Source of the DNA: Thermaceae bacterium
GTDB lineage: Bacteria > Deinococcota > Deinococci > Deinococcales > Marinithermaceae
Direction: 5' to 3'
Assembly (NCBI GenBank): GCA_027023345.1
Contig: JALVVO010000234.1
Coordinates: 1-7,282, forward strand
Length of the DNA: 7,282 nucleotides
Positions 1 through 4,532 of the stretch are shown in pieces (the first letter of the stretch is position 1; each line of letters opens with the position of its first letter). The position numbers were made by a program, and so were the translations under genes. The notes under the pieces are model-generated. The model was not told the origin of the DNA and did not search any database. It saw nothing but the letters and a program-made list of their open reading frames with translations.

Positions 1-527
1 GCATCCTGACCGAGCGCTGCCCCACCTGCGGCGGCCGGGGGGTGGTCGAGGCCGAGGACGAGGTGGTGCTCAAGATTCCTCCGGGGATCGGGGAGGACCA
101 GCTCCTCCGGGTGCCCGGCCGGGGCCACGTGGGCCCCGGGGGCGCCGGCGACCTCTACGTGCGGGTGCGGGCGCGGCCCCACCCGGAGCTCGAGCGCGAC
201 GGCAAGAACCTCGTCTACCGCTTGAAGCTCGGCCTCGCCCAGGCGGCGCTCGGGGTCCGGGTGGAGGTGCCAAGCCTGGACGGGCCGGTGCCGCTCGAGG
301 TCCCCCCCGGAACCGGCCATGGCGAGATCTTCGAGCTCGAGGGCGCGGGCCTTCCCGACCCCGCCGGCGGGCCGCCCGGGAGCCTCCTCGTCGTCACCGA
401 GCTCGAGGTACCGAAGAAGCTTCCCCCCAAAGCCAAAAAGGCCCTCTTGGACTACGCCGAGGCGATGGGCGAGGAGGCCGGGCTCGAGGGGGTCTGGGAC
501 CGGGTGAGGAAGGTCTTCAAGCGGTAG
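1..527 (+). CDS. dnaJ: Chaperone protein DnaJ, C-terminal part (5' end outside window)
   Basis: This is the C-terminal portion of an Hsp40 co-chaperone that delivers unfolded clients to DnaK and stimulates its ATPase in the cytoplasm. The frame is open from base 3 and has no start in the window. It opens with the last CxxCxGxG zinc-finger repeat (CPTCGGRG, bases 18-41). The usual beta-sandwich peptide-binding domains follow: KIPPGIGEDQLLRVPGRG, GDLYVRVRARPHPELERDG, then AQAALG-VEVPSLDG-PLEVPPGTGHGEIFELEGAGLP and a closing helix. The J domain, the G/F linker and the first zinc-finger repeats lie upstream. A GTG at 42 would be in frame, but it sits inside the conserved domain and is not the start. 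The retained zinc-finger repeat shows that this is a Cys-rich class DnaJ rather than a CbpA-type protein. Its stop is only 3 bases from the stop of the facing gene. The family call is secure. Confidence 0.93.
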   Translation, partial: ILTERCPTCGGRGVVEAEDEVVLKIPPGIGEDQLLRVPGRGHVGPGGAGDLYVRVRARPHPELERDGKNLVYRLKLGLAQAALGVRVEVPSLDGPVPLEVPPGTGHGEIFELEGAGLPDPAGGPPGSLLVVTELEVPKKLPPKAKKALLDYAEAMGEEAGLEGVWDRVRKVFKR

Positions 528-530
528 CGC

Positions 531-1751
531 CTACTCGCCCCCGTAGCGCACGAACTTAGCGAAGACCGCGAGGTTATACCGCTCGTCCTCCCCCTCGGCC
601 TCCATCGCCGAGCGCAAGAGGCGCGCGATCGAGCCGCAGGACGCCGCGCGCGAGTAGCGCTCGAGCGCCAGCCACTCGTAGAGGGTGGCGGCGTCGTCCT
701 CGTAGACGCCGCCCGTCCCGTCCAGGTAGTTGGCGAAGGCGTGCTCCCCGAGGTAGGCCCCGCAGGTCAACGTGTTCGCCAGAAGGCGAAGCCGCTCCTC
801 CGTCCAGCGGCTCGCGAGCCCCGCGTCGTGGAGGGCGACCGCGAACCCGGCCACCCGGGCCCCATGGGTCAGGTCCTCCATCCGGATCCTCGACGCGGGG
901 GCCGCCGGCCAGTAGTACCAGACGAGGTAGCCGTCGCCCTCGGCGGTGCGACGGACCCGCATGTTCCACCAAAGGTAGTGGCCGACCCGCTCCACCACGC
1001 CCCGGCCCGCCTCGTCCACCTCTCCGGCGGCGACGGCGGCGCGGTAGAGCTCGACCAGGGGCTCGGCGATGATCGCCGAGAGGTTGACCGGCGCCTCCAT
1101 CCCGGAGAGGTCCTCCCGGTCCTCAAAGTAGTGCTCCGGATAGGCGAAGTACGCGCCCTCGGCGCCGTCGGGGTAGGGCGAGCGCCCGTCCCGCGTGAAG
1201 GGATCGTGCGCCCGGTAGAGCTCGCGCACCATCCGTTCGTAGCGCTCCGCGTCCGCCCCGAACGCAAGGGCCAGGCTCGGCCGCTCGCTCACGATCCGGA
1301 CGAAGGCCGCCAGCGGGTAGGCGTAGAGCGCGTTCGTCAACATGTCCGAGTAGCGCGCGCCGCCCTCCGGGCCGTAATCGTAGGCCCGGGTGCCCCATCC
1401 CGGGAGCACCTTCCCGGTTCGCTCGTCGATCCTCCCGGTCAGGGCGTCGTTCCCGTCGGCCACGATCTTAAGCAGCTCGTTGAGCTTTCCCAGCACGCCG
1501 GGGTCGCCCGTGGCCTCGTACAGGTCCACGTAGGCCCGCAGGTACGCGCCCGCGTCCCAACCGCTGGGGTGGCTATCCACCCCGAACTTGCCCACGAAGT
1601 AGCGGGCCTTCAGGTCCTCGTGCTGGGCCAAGAACCACGCCACGCGCTCGTCGCGTCCGCCCGTGCCCTCGCCGAGACCGCAGCCCGAGAGCACCAGCGA
1701 AACCAAGGCGGCGGCGAGGTAGACCGCGAAACGGCGATTTCCCGTAGCCAT
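531..1751 (-). CDS. Predicted lipoprotein of unknown function, likely all-helical toroid fold
   Basis: This encodes a 406-residue protein with a classical lipoprotein signal: basic MATGNRRF, a hydrophobic stretch at residues 8-21, and lipobox L21-S-G-C24. It is therefore probably lipid-anchored and faces the periplasm or cell surface. The start is the ATG at 1751, because AGGAGG lies 5 bases upstream and the signal peptide begins there. An upstream in-frame TTG at 1805 would add 18 charged residues before the signal. The mature part is rich in Trp, Tyr and helical segments. Motif-like patches are SGWDAGAY (63-70), GWGTRAYDYGPEG (118-130), PVNLSA (221-226), YLWWNMR (259-265) and EDLTHGARVAGFAV (292-305). 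This pattern recalls (alpha/alpha)-barrel carbohydrate-active proteins such as lyases or epimerases, but I do not recognise the family and assign no reaction. C330 and C372 are the only other cysteines and could pair outside the cytoplasm. Confidence 0.85.
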   Translation of the reverse strand: MATGNRRFAVYLAAALVSLVLSGCGLGEGTGGRDERVAWFLAQHEDLKARYFVGKFGVDSHPSGWDAGAYLRAYVDLYEATGDPGVLGKLNELLKIVADGNDALTGRIDERTGKVLPGWGTRAYDYGPEGGARYSDMLTNALYAYPLAAFVRIVSERPSLALAFGADAERYERMVRELYRAHDPFTRDGRSPYPDGAEGAYFAYPEHYFEDREDLSGMEAPVNLSAIIAEPLVELYRAAVAAGEVDEAGRGVVERVGHYLWWNMRVRRTAEGDGYLVWYYWPAAPASRIRMEDLTHGARVAGFAVALHDAGLASRWTEERLRLLANTLTCGAYLGEHAFANYLDGTGGVYEDDAATLYEWLALERYSRAASCGSIARLLRSAMEAEGEDERYNLAVFAKFVRYGGE

Positions 1752-1805
1752 TCGCCCCTCCTCGCGCCTCGACCCCCCACCCCGGGCGATCCAGGTGGTA
1801 ACCAA

Positions 1806-1837
1806 AGATTAAGCCCGCGGGGCCCGAAGGTGGACAA
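1806..1837 (-). promoter_or_regulatory. Possible promoter for the lipoprotein gene (weak)
   Basis: Read on the minus strand, TAATCT (1811 to 1806) fits the TANNNT -10 pattern and would start transcription near 1800, giving a leader of about 50 bases before the ATG at 1751. The only -35-like hexamer is TTGTCC (1837 to 1832), 20 bases away, which is longer than the normal 16-18. It lies on top of the -35 box of the divergent csp promoter. I regard it as a weak candidate. Confidence 0.25.
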
Positions 1838-1859
1838 TCCCCTCGCCGGATGGTAAGCT
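1831..1859 (+). promoter_or_regulatory. Predicted sigma-70-type promoter of the cold-shock gene
   Basis: A -35 hexamer TGGACA (1831-1836) is followed after exactly 17 bases by a -10 hexamer TAAGCT (1854-1859). The -10 is preceded by TGG (1851-1853), which gives an extended -10 as well. Transcription would begin near 1866 and leave a leader of about 70 bases before the csp ATG. That leader contains a tandem TCCGGGG copy (1866-1872 and 1877-1883, separated by AAAA), possible GGGGG/CCCCC pairing (1880-1884 with 1902-1906), and an AAGGA ribosome site just ahead of the gene. Confidence 0.55.
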
Positions 1860-1935
1860 GAGGCGTCCGGGGAAAATCCGGGGGCGCTCGTCGAGTCCCA
1901 ACCCCCAGATCCGGGCGAGAGAAAGGAAGTTTGCA

Positions 1936-2157
1936 ATGCCGAAGGGTCGAGTTAAGTGGTTCAACGCGGAAAAAGGGTACGGCTTCATCGAGCGCGAGGG
2001 CGAGGGCGACGTCTTCGTCCACTACACCGCCATCAACGCCGAGGGCTTTCGCACCTTGAACGAGGGCGACATCGTCGAGTTCGAGGTCGAGCCGGGGCGG
2101 GCCGGGAAGGGCCCCCAGGCGGTGAACGTCACCGTCGTGGAGCCGGCGGACCAGTAG
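1936..2157 (+). CDS. csp: Cold-shock family RNA-binding protein
   Basis: This is a complete 73-residue cold-shock-domain protein, a single OB-fold beta-barrel that binds single-stranded RNA/DNA and acts as an RNA chaperone in the cytoplasm. RNP1 is visible as KGYGFIER (residues 13-20) and RNP2 as VFVHY (26-30). The family opening GRVKWFNAEKG and the closing GPQAVNVTVVEP are intact, and the length is normal. The start is fixed by the conserved N terminus and by AAGGA (1923-1927), 8 bases upstream of the ATG. From memory the sequence is very close to the Thermus thermophilus Csp, which is the main taxonomic clue in the window. The gene appears monocistronic, with its own promoter at 1831-1859 and a strong terminator just downstream. 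Csp proteins may serve growth at all temperatures as well as cold shock, and the sequence cannot tell which applies here. Confidence 0.96.
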   Translation: MPKGRVKWFNAEKGYGFIEREGEGDVFVHYTAINAEGFRTLNEGDIVEFEVEPGRAGKGPQAVNVTVVEPADQ

Positions 2158-2161
2158 GTCC

Positions 2162-2206
2162 AAGGATCTGAGGGCGGCCGGGCGCGCGCCCGGCCGCTAT
2201 CCTTTC
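2162..2206 (+). terminator. Intrinsic terminator of the cold-shock gene
   Basis: Bases 2174-2197 are a perfect 24-bp palindrome made of GCGGCCGGGCGC and its exact reverse complement, so the RNA folds into a GC-only hairpin of about 10 bp with a GCGC loop. Outer AAGGAT (2162-2167) and ATCCTT (2199-2204) can extend the stem across a small internal loop. The tail TATCCTTTCTC is only moderately T-rich. It begins 4 bases after the csp stop codon. Little T-rich tract follows on the opposite strand, so it should act mainly on plus-strand transcripts. Confidence 0.85.
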
Positions 2207-2223
2207 TCACGCCCGCCCGGCCC

Positions 2224-2229
2224 TAAGAT
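2224..2229 (+). promoter_or_regulatory. Predicted -10 box for a leaderless acetyltransferase mRNA
   Basis: TAAGAT matches TANNNT and lies 7 bases upstream of the ATG at 2237, so transcription should begin at or next to the start codon. No Shine-Dalgarno sequence is present, and no good -35 hexamer occurs at 16-18 bases, because that region is the tail of the csp terminator. The box overlaps another in-frame ATG (2228), which argues against that earlier start. Confidence 0.5.
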
Positions 2230-2236
2230 GGGGCCG

Positions 2237-2725
2237 ATGGCGACCCCTACCGAGCTTCCCCTGCGGCGCCGGCGGGCGGGGCCGGCCGACCTTCAGGAGG
2301 TCCTGGCCGTCTACCGCCAGAGCCCCGGGTACTTCGAGACCATCGGCGCCGAGCTTCCCACCGAGGCCGACGTGGAGCGGGAGCTCCTCTCCGCGGAGGC
2401 CGACCCCAAGCGGCGCGTCGAGCTGATCTTCCTCGCCGGGGAGCCGGTGGGCCTGGTCGACTACCGGCTCGACCACCCCGAGGACGGGGCCGCCACCCTC
2501 TCGCTGGTGCTGGTCGTCGAGGCCTACCGCGGACTGGGGATCGGGCAGCAGGCGGTGCGCGTGCTCGAGCAGGACCTCGCCGGCCGGTACCGCATCCTCT
2601 ACGCCCTCGTCTACGGCGAGAACCCGGGGGCCGAGCGCTTCTTCACCACCCTCGGCTACCGCTTCGACAAAAGCGGCGGGCCGGCGCTCAAGTGGTTCAA
2701 GAAGCCCCTTTCCGGGGAGCCATGA
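2237..2725 (+). CDS. GNAT-family N-acetyltransferase
   Basis: This is a 162-residue acetyl-CoA-dependent N-acetyltransferase. Motif A, which binds the CoA pyrophosphate, is clear at residues 93-106 as VVEAYRGLGIGQQA, with the R/Q-x-x-G-x-G signature as R98-G-L-G-I-G. Strands VELIFLAGEPVGLVDYRL (61-78) and TLSLVLVV (87-94) precede it. The C-terminal ENPGAERFFTTLGYRF (128-143) is the usual GNAT ending (NxxAxxFYexxGF type). The acetyl acceptor cannot be read from the sequence. I chose the ATG at 2237 over the in-frame ATG at 2228 because a -10 box covers 2224-2229 and would give a transcript beginning at 2237. The gene sits alone after the csp terminator, and its last 29 bases overlap the end of the convergent cupin gene. 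Confidence 0.9.
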   Translation: MATPTELPLRRRRAGPADLQEVLAVYRQSPGYFETIGAELPTEADVERELLSAEADPKRRVELIFLAGEPVGLVDYRLDHPEDGAATLSLVLVVEAYRGLGIGQQAVRVLEQDLAGRYRILYALVYGENPGAERFFTTLGYRFDKSGGPALKWFKKPLSGEP

Positions 2726-3023
2726 CCACGAGCAGGACCGCCGGGCTCGAGGAGACGTTCCGGACCCCGTGGGGGACCCCGGCGGGGGCGAAGCCCGCCG
2801 ACCCCTCGGGGAGCAGGGCCTCCTCCTCGCCCACGCGGAGCATGACCTCGCCCTCGAGGGCGTAGTAGACCTTGTCGGCGTCGGAGTGGGTGTGGACCCG
2901 CTGAGCCTGTCCGGGCAGGAGGGCGTAGAGGTCGTAGCGCATCCGCTTCGAGGGGAAGACCTCGATCTTCTGCATCCGCTCCTCGGAAAACCGCACCAGC
3001 GCGGCGAGGTCCTTGATCTCCAT
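2697..3023 (-). CDS. Small single-domain cupin protein
   Basis: This is a 108-residue protein with one cupin beta-barrel. Cupin motif 1 is at residues 44-58: H44-T-H46, then KVYYALEG ending at G58. Motif 2 is P80-A-G-V-P-H85-G-V-R-N89. The three histidines can bind a metal, but the position normally held by the metal-ligand glutamate is K51, preceded by D50, so the site is a three-histidine variant. The substrate or ligand is unknown; small cupins serve as enzymes, sensors or binding proteins. The start at 3023 is well supported, because TATAGT on the same strand ends exactly 6 bases upstream and no Shine-Dalgarno is present, so the mRNA is probably leaderless. The gene diverges from the SDR gene across a 20-base gap. 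Its end overlaps the acetyltransferase gene by 29 bp. Confidence 0.88.
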   Translation of the reverse strand: MEIKDLAALVRFSEERMQKIEVFPSKRMRYDLYALLPGQAQRVHTHSDADKVYYALEGEVMLRVGEEEALLPEGSAGFAPAGVPHGVRNVSSSPAVLLVVMAPRKGAS

Positions 3024-3029
3024 ACCGCC

Positions 3030-3035
3030 ACTATA
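3030..3035 (-). promoter_or_regulatory. Predicted -10 box of the leaderless cupin gene
   Basis: On the minus strand TATAGT (3035 to 3030) is followed by GGCGGT and then the cupin ATG (3023), placing the start codon at the canonical +1 distance. It shares four base pairs (3032-3035) with the plus-strand -10 box of the SDR gene. I see no convincing -35 hexamer. Confidence 0.65.
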
Positions 3036-3037
3036 AT
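3032..3037 (+). promoter_or_regulatory. Predicted consensus -10 box of the leaderless SDR gene
   Basis: TATAAT, the perfect consensus, is followed by CCGGGC and then the ATG at 3044, so the first transcribed base is predicted to be the A of the start codon. No -35 hexamer is evident at 17 bases. TTGATC at 3013-3018 leaves only a 13-base spacer. This is the only full-consensus -10 I noticed in the window, and it stands out in GC-rich DNA. Confidence 0.72.
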
Positions 3038-3043
3038 CCGGGC

Positions 3044-3829
3044 ATGGAGCTAGGGATTCGTGGAAGGACGGCGCTGGTAACGGGCGCTTCGAAGGGGATC
3101 GGCCGGGCGGTGGCGGAGGCCCTGGCTGCCGAGGGAGCCCGGGTCTTCTTGGTGGCCCGGAGCCGGGAGCGGCTTCTTGAGCTCGCCCGCCGGCTTCGCG
3201 AGCAGGGAACCGAGGCCGACTTCCTGGCGGTGGATCTCGCCCGCGAGGACGCGGCGGAGCGGGTCCTCGAGGCCCTTCGGCGCTTTGGCGACGCCGAGCT
3301 CTTCCTCGGCAACACCGGCGGACCTCCCCCGGGGAGCGCCGAGGACCTCCCCCCGGAGGCCTGGGTGCGCGCCTTCGGCGAGCTCTTTTTGCCCATGGTG
3401 CGGCTCGTGCGCGGCCTGCTCCCGGGGATGAAGGCGCGGCGCTTCGGCCGGATCGTCTTCATCACCTCGATCTCGGTCAAGGAGCCGGTGGAGAACCTGG
3501 CGCTCTCTAACGGCGTCCGGGCCGGGCTCACCGGCTACCTCAAGACGCTCTCCCGCGAGGTCGCCCCCCACGGGGTGACGGTGAACGCGGTGGGCCCCGG
3601 CTACACCCAGACCGAGCGGGTGGAGGCGCTCCTCGCCCACCAGGCCGAGCGCGAGGGGGTGCCCGTCGAGGAGGTCAAGGGGCGGCTCGAGGCCCAGATC
3701 CCCATGCGAAGGCTGGGCCGCCCGGAGGAGATCGCGGCGGCGGCGGTCTTCCTCCTGAGCGAGCCGGCGGGGTACATCACCGGGCAGACCCTGATCGCCG
3801 ACGGCGGCTACGTTCGCGCTCTGCTTTAA
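3044..3829 (+). CDS. Atypical short-chain dehydrogenase/reductase (3-oxoacyl-ACP-reductase-like, no catalytic Tyr/Lys)
   Basis: This is a 261-residue Rossmann-fold protein of classical SDR length. The nucleotide-binding TGASKGIG is at residues 13-20, VDL at 63-65, and NTGG (90-93) replaces the usual NNAG. S142 in ITSIS is the likely catalytic serine. The YxxxK site should fall 13 and 17 residues after it, but those positions hold S155 and R159 (SNGVR). NAVGPGYTQTERV (181-193) and the C-terminal ITGQTLIADGGY (245-256) are normal for the 3-oxoacyl-ACP reductase-like group. From memory, a conserved SDR subgroup (represented in Pseudomonas aeruginosa and Aeropyrum pernix) shares this lack of the catalytic tetrad, so I infer a natural variant and not a broken gene. 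Its substrate is unknown. It is probably leaderless and the first gene of an operon with the OsmC-like gene 11 bases downstream. Confidence 0.92.
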   Translation: MELGIRGRTALVTGASKGIGRAVAEALAAEGARVFLVARSRERLLELARRLREQGTEADFLAVDLAREDAAERVLEALRRFGDAELFLGNTGGPPPGSAEDLPPEAWVRAFGELFLPMVRLVRGLLPGMKARRFGRIVFITSISVKEPVENLALSNGVRAGLTGYLKTLSREVAPHGVTVNAVGPGYTQTERVEALLAHQAEREGVPVEEVKGRLEAQIPMRRLGRPEEIAAAAVFLLSEPAGYITGQTLIADGGYVRALL

Positions 3830-3840
3830 TAGGGGCTCGT

Positions 3841-4266
3841 ATGAGTCGGAAGAAGATCGTCGTCGAACACCTTTGCGGCTTTCGCTTCGCCGCCGAGAAC
3901 GAGCAACAGGTGCGGGTGGTGGTGGACGGCGAGAGCCCGCCGGTGGGGCTTCGCCCTATGGAGCTCTTGCTCGCGAGCCTGGGGTCCTGCACCGCCTACG
4001 ACGTGGTCAGCATCATGCAGAAAAAGCGCACCCCGCTCGCCCGCTACCGGGTCGAGGTCGAGGGCGAGCGGGCCGAGACCCATCCGAAGCGCTACACCAA
4101 AATCGTGGTCCGGCACATCGGGAGCGGGCCCGGCGTCACCGAGAAGGCCCTCCGCCACGCCGCCGAGCTCTCCCACCGGAAGTTCTGCTCGGTGACCGCC
4201 AACCTAAACGCCGAGGTCGAGCTCGAGGTGGTGGTCGAGCCCTGGGAGGAGTCCTCGACGAACTGA
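3841..4266 (+). CDS. OsmC/Ohr-family protein, probable thiol peroxidase
   Basis: This is a 141-residue OsmC-fold protein. The family's reactive cysteine pair is present: C50 in PMELLLASLGSCTAYDVV and C116 in HRKFCSVTANL. E41 lies in the conserved PMELLLA helix, and the spacing between the cysteines is typical. OsmC/Ohr proteins act as cytoplasmic homodimers that reduce organic hydroperoxides through the two cysteines. This member looks closest to the YhfA-like OsmC branch, for which peroxidase activity is less well established, so the activity is inferred. The start at 3841 is supported by AGGGG (3831-3835), 5 bases upstream, and by the position of the first beta strands. It lies 11 bases after the SDR stop with no terminator between them, so the two are probably co-transcribed. 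Its stop TGA overlaps the apparent beginning of a further helical reading frame. Confidence 0.93.
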   Translation: MSRKKIVVEHLCGFRFAAENEQQVRVVVDGESPPVGLRPMELLLASLGSCTAYDVVSIMQKKRTPLARYRVEVEGERAETHPKRYTKIVVRHIGSGPGVTEKALRHAAELSHRKFCSVTANLNAEVELEVVVEPWEESSTN

Positions 4267-4532
4267 GGGCGCGGATCCGCCAAGGGGACGAGCTCGCCGC
4301 CGTCCGGCTCCTGCGCGCGCGGCTCGCGGAGGAGGAGGACCCCCGCCTCCGCTACCTGCTCGGCCGGCTGCTCGTCTGGGTGGGCAAGGAGGTCGAGGGT
4401 AGCCAGGAGATCGAGCGGGCCCTAGGCGAGCTCGAAGCGCTCGATCGCGAGCTCGAGCTCCTCCTCGCCGAACTCGACGAGCTCCTTGGGGGCCAGGAAG
4501 ACGAGCCGGACCCGGGGACGGATTCCCCATGA
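4263..4532 (+). CDS. Small hypothetical helical protein, start codon uncertain
   Basis: I do not recognise this frame, but it has strong coding character. Nearly all third positions are G or C, and the predicted protein is amphipathic: RARIRQGDELAAVRLLRARL, then DPRLRYLLGRLLVWVGK, then a Leu/Glu-rich helix and an acidic Pro-rich tail. The first 40 residues look like a helix-turn-helix pair of TPR type. No in-frame ATG, GTG or TTG lies near its beginning; the nearest ATG is at 3873, deep inside osmC. I place a provisional start at CTG 4263, which overlaps the osmC stop as CTGA and follows GGGAGGAG (4244-4251). Alternatives are CTG 4242 or a -1 frameshift from osmC. The last 111 bases are antisense to the end of the addA-like gene. 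From CTG 4263 the product would be 89 residues. Existence is likely; the boundary is not. Confidence 0.5.
   Translation: MRARIRQGDELAAVRLLRARLAEEEDPRLRYLLGRLLVWVGKEVEGSQEIERALGELEALDRELELLLAELDELLGGQEDEPDPGTDSP

Noticed and set aside
1752..1805. TTG at 1805 as an alternative lipoprotein start.
   Set aside because: It would place 18 residues, including a charged RREEGR patch, in front of a complete signal peptide, and it would read through the ribosome-binding site of the ATG at 1751.
741..1856. A 371-codon plus-strand open frame opposite the lipoprotein gene.
   Set aside because: Its composition is Arg/Val/Pro/Gly-rich and typical of an antisense shadow. The minus strand has a signal peptide, lipobox and ribosome site.
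2158..2236. A small ORF or RNA gene between csp and the acetyltransferase gene.
   Set aside because: The 79 bases are fully accounted for by the csp terminator and the -10 box of the next gene.
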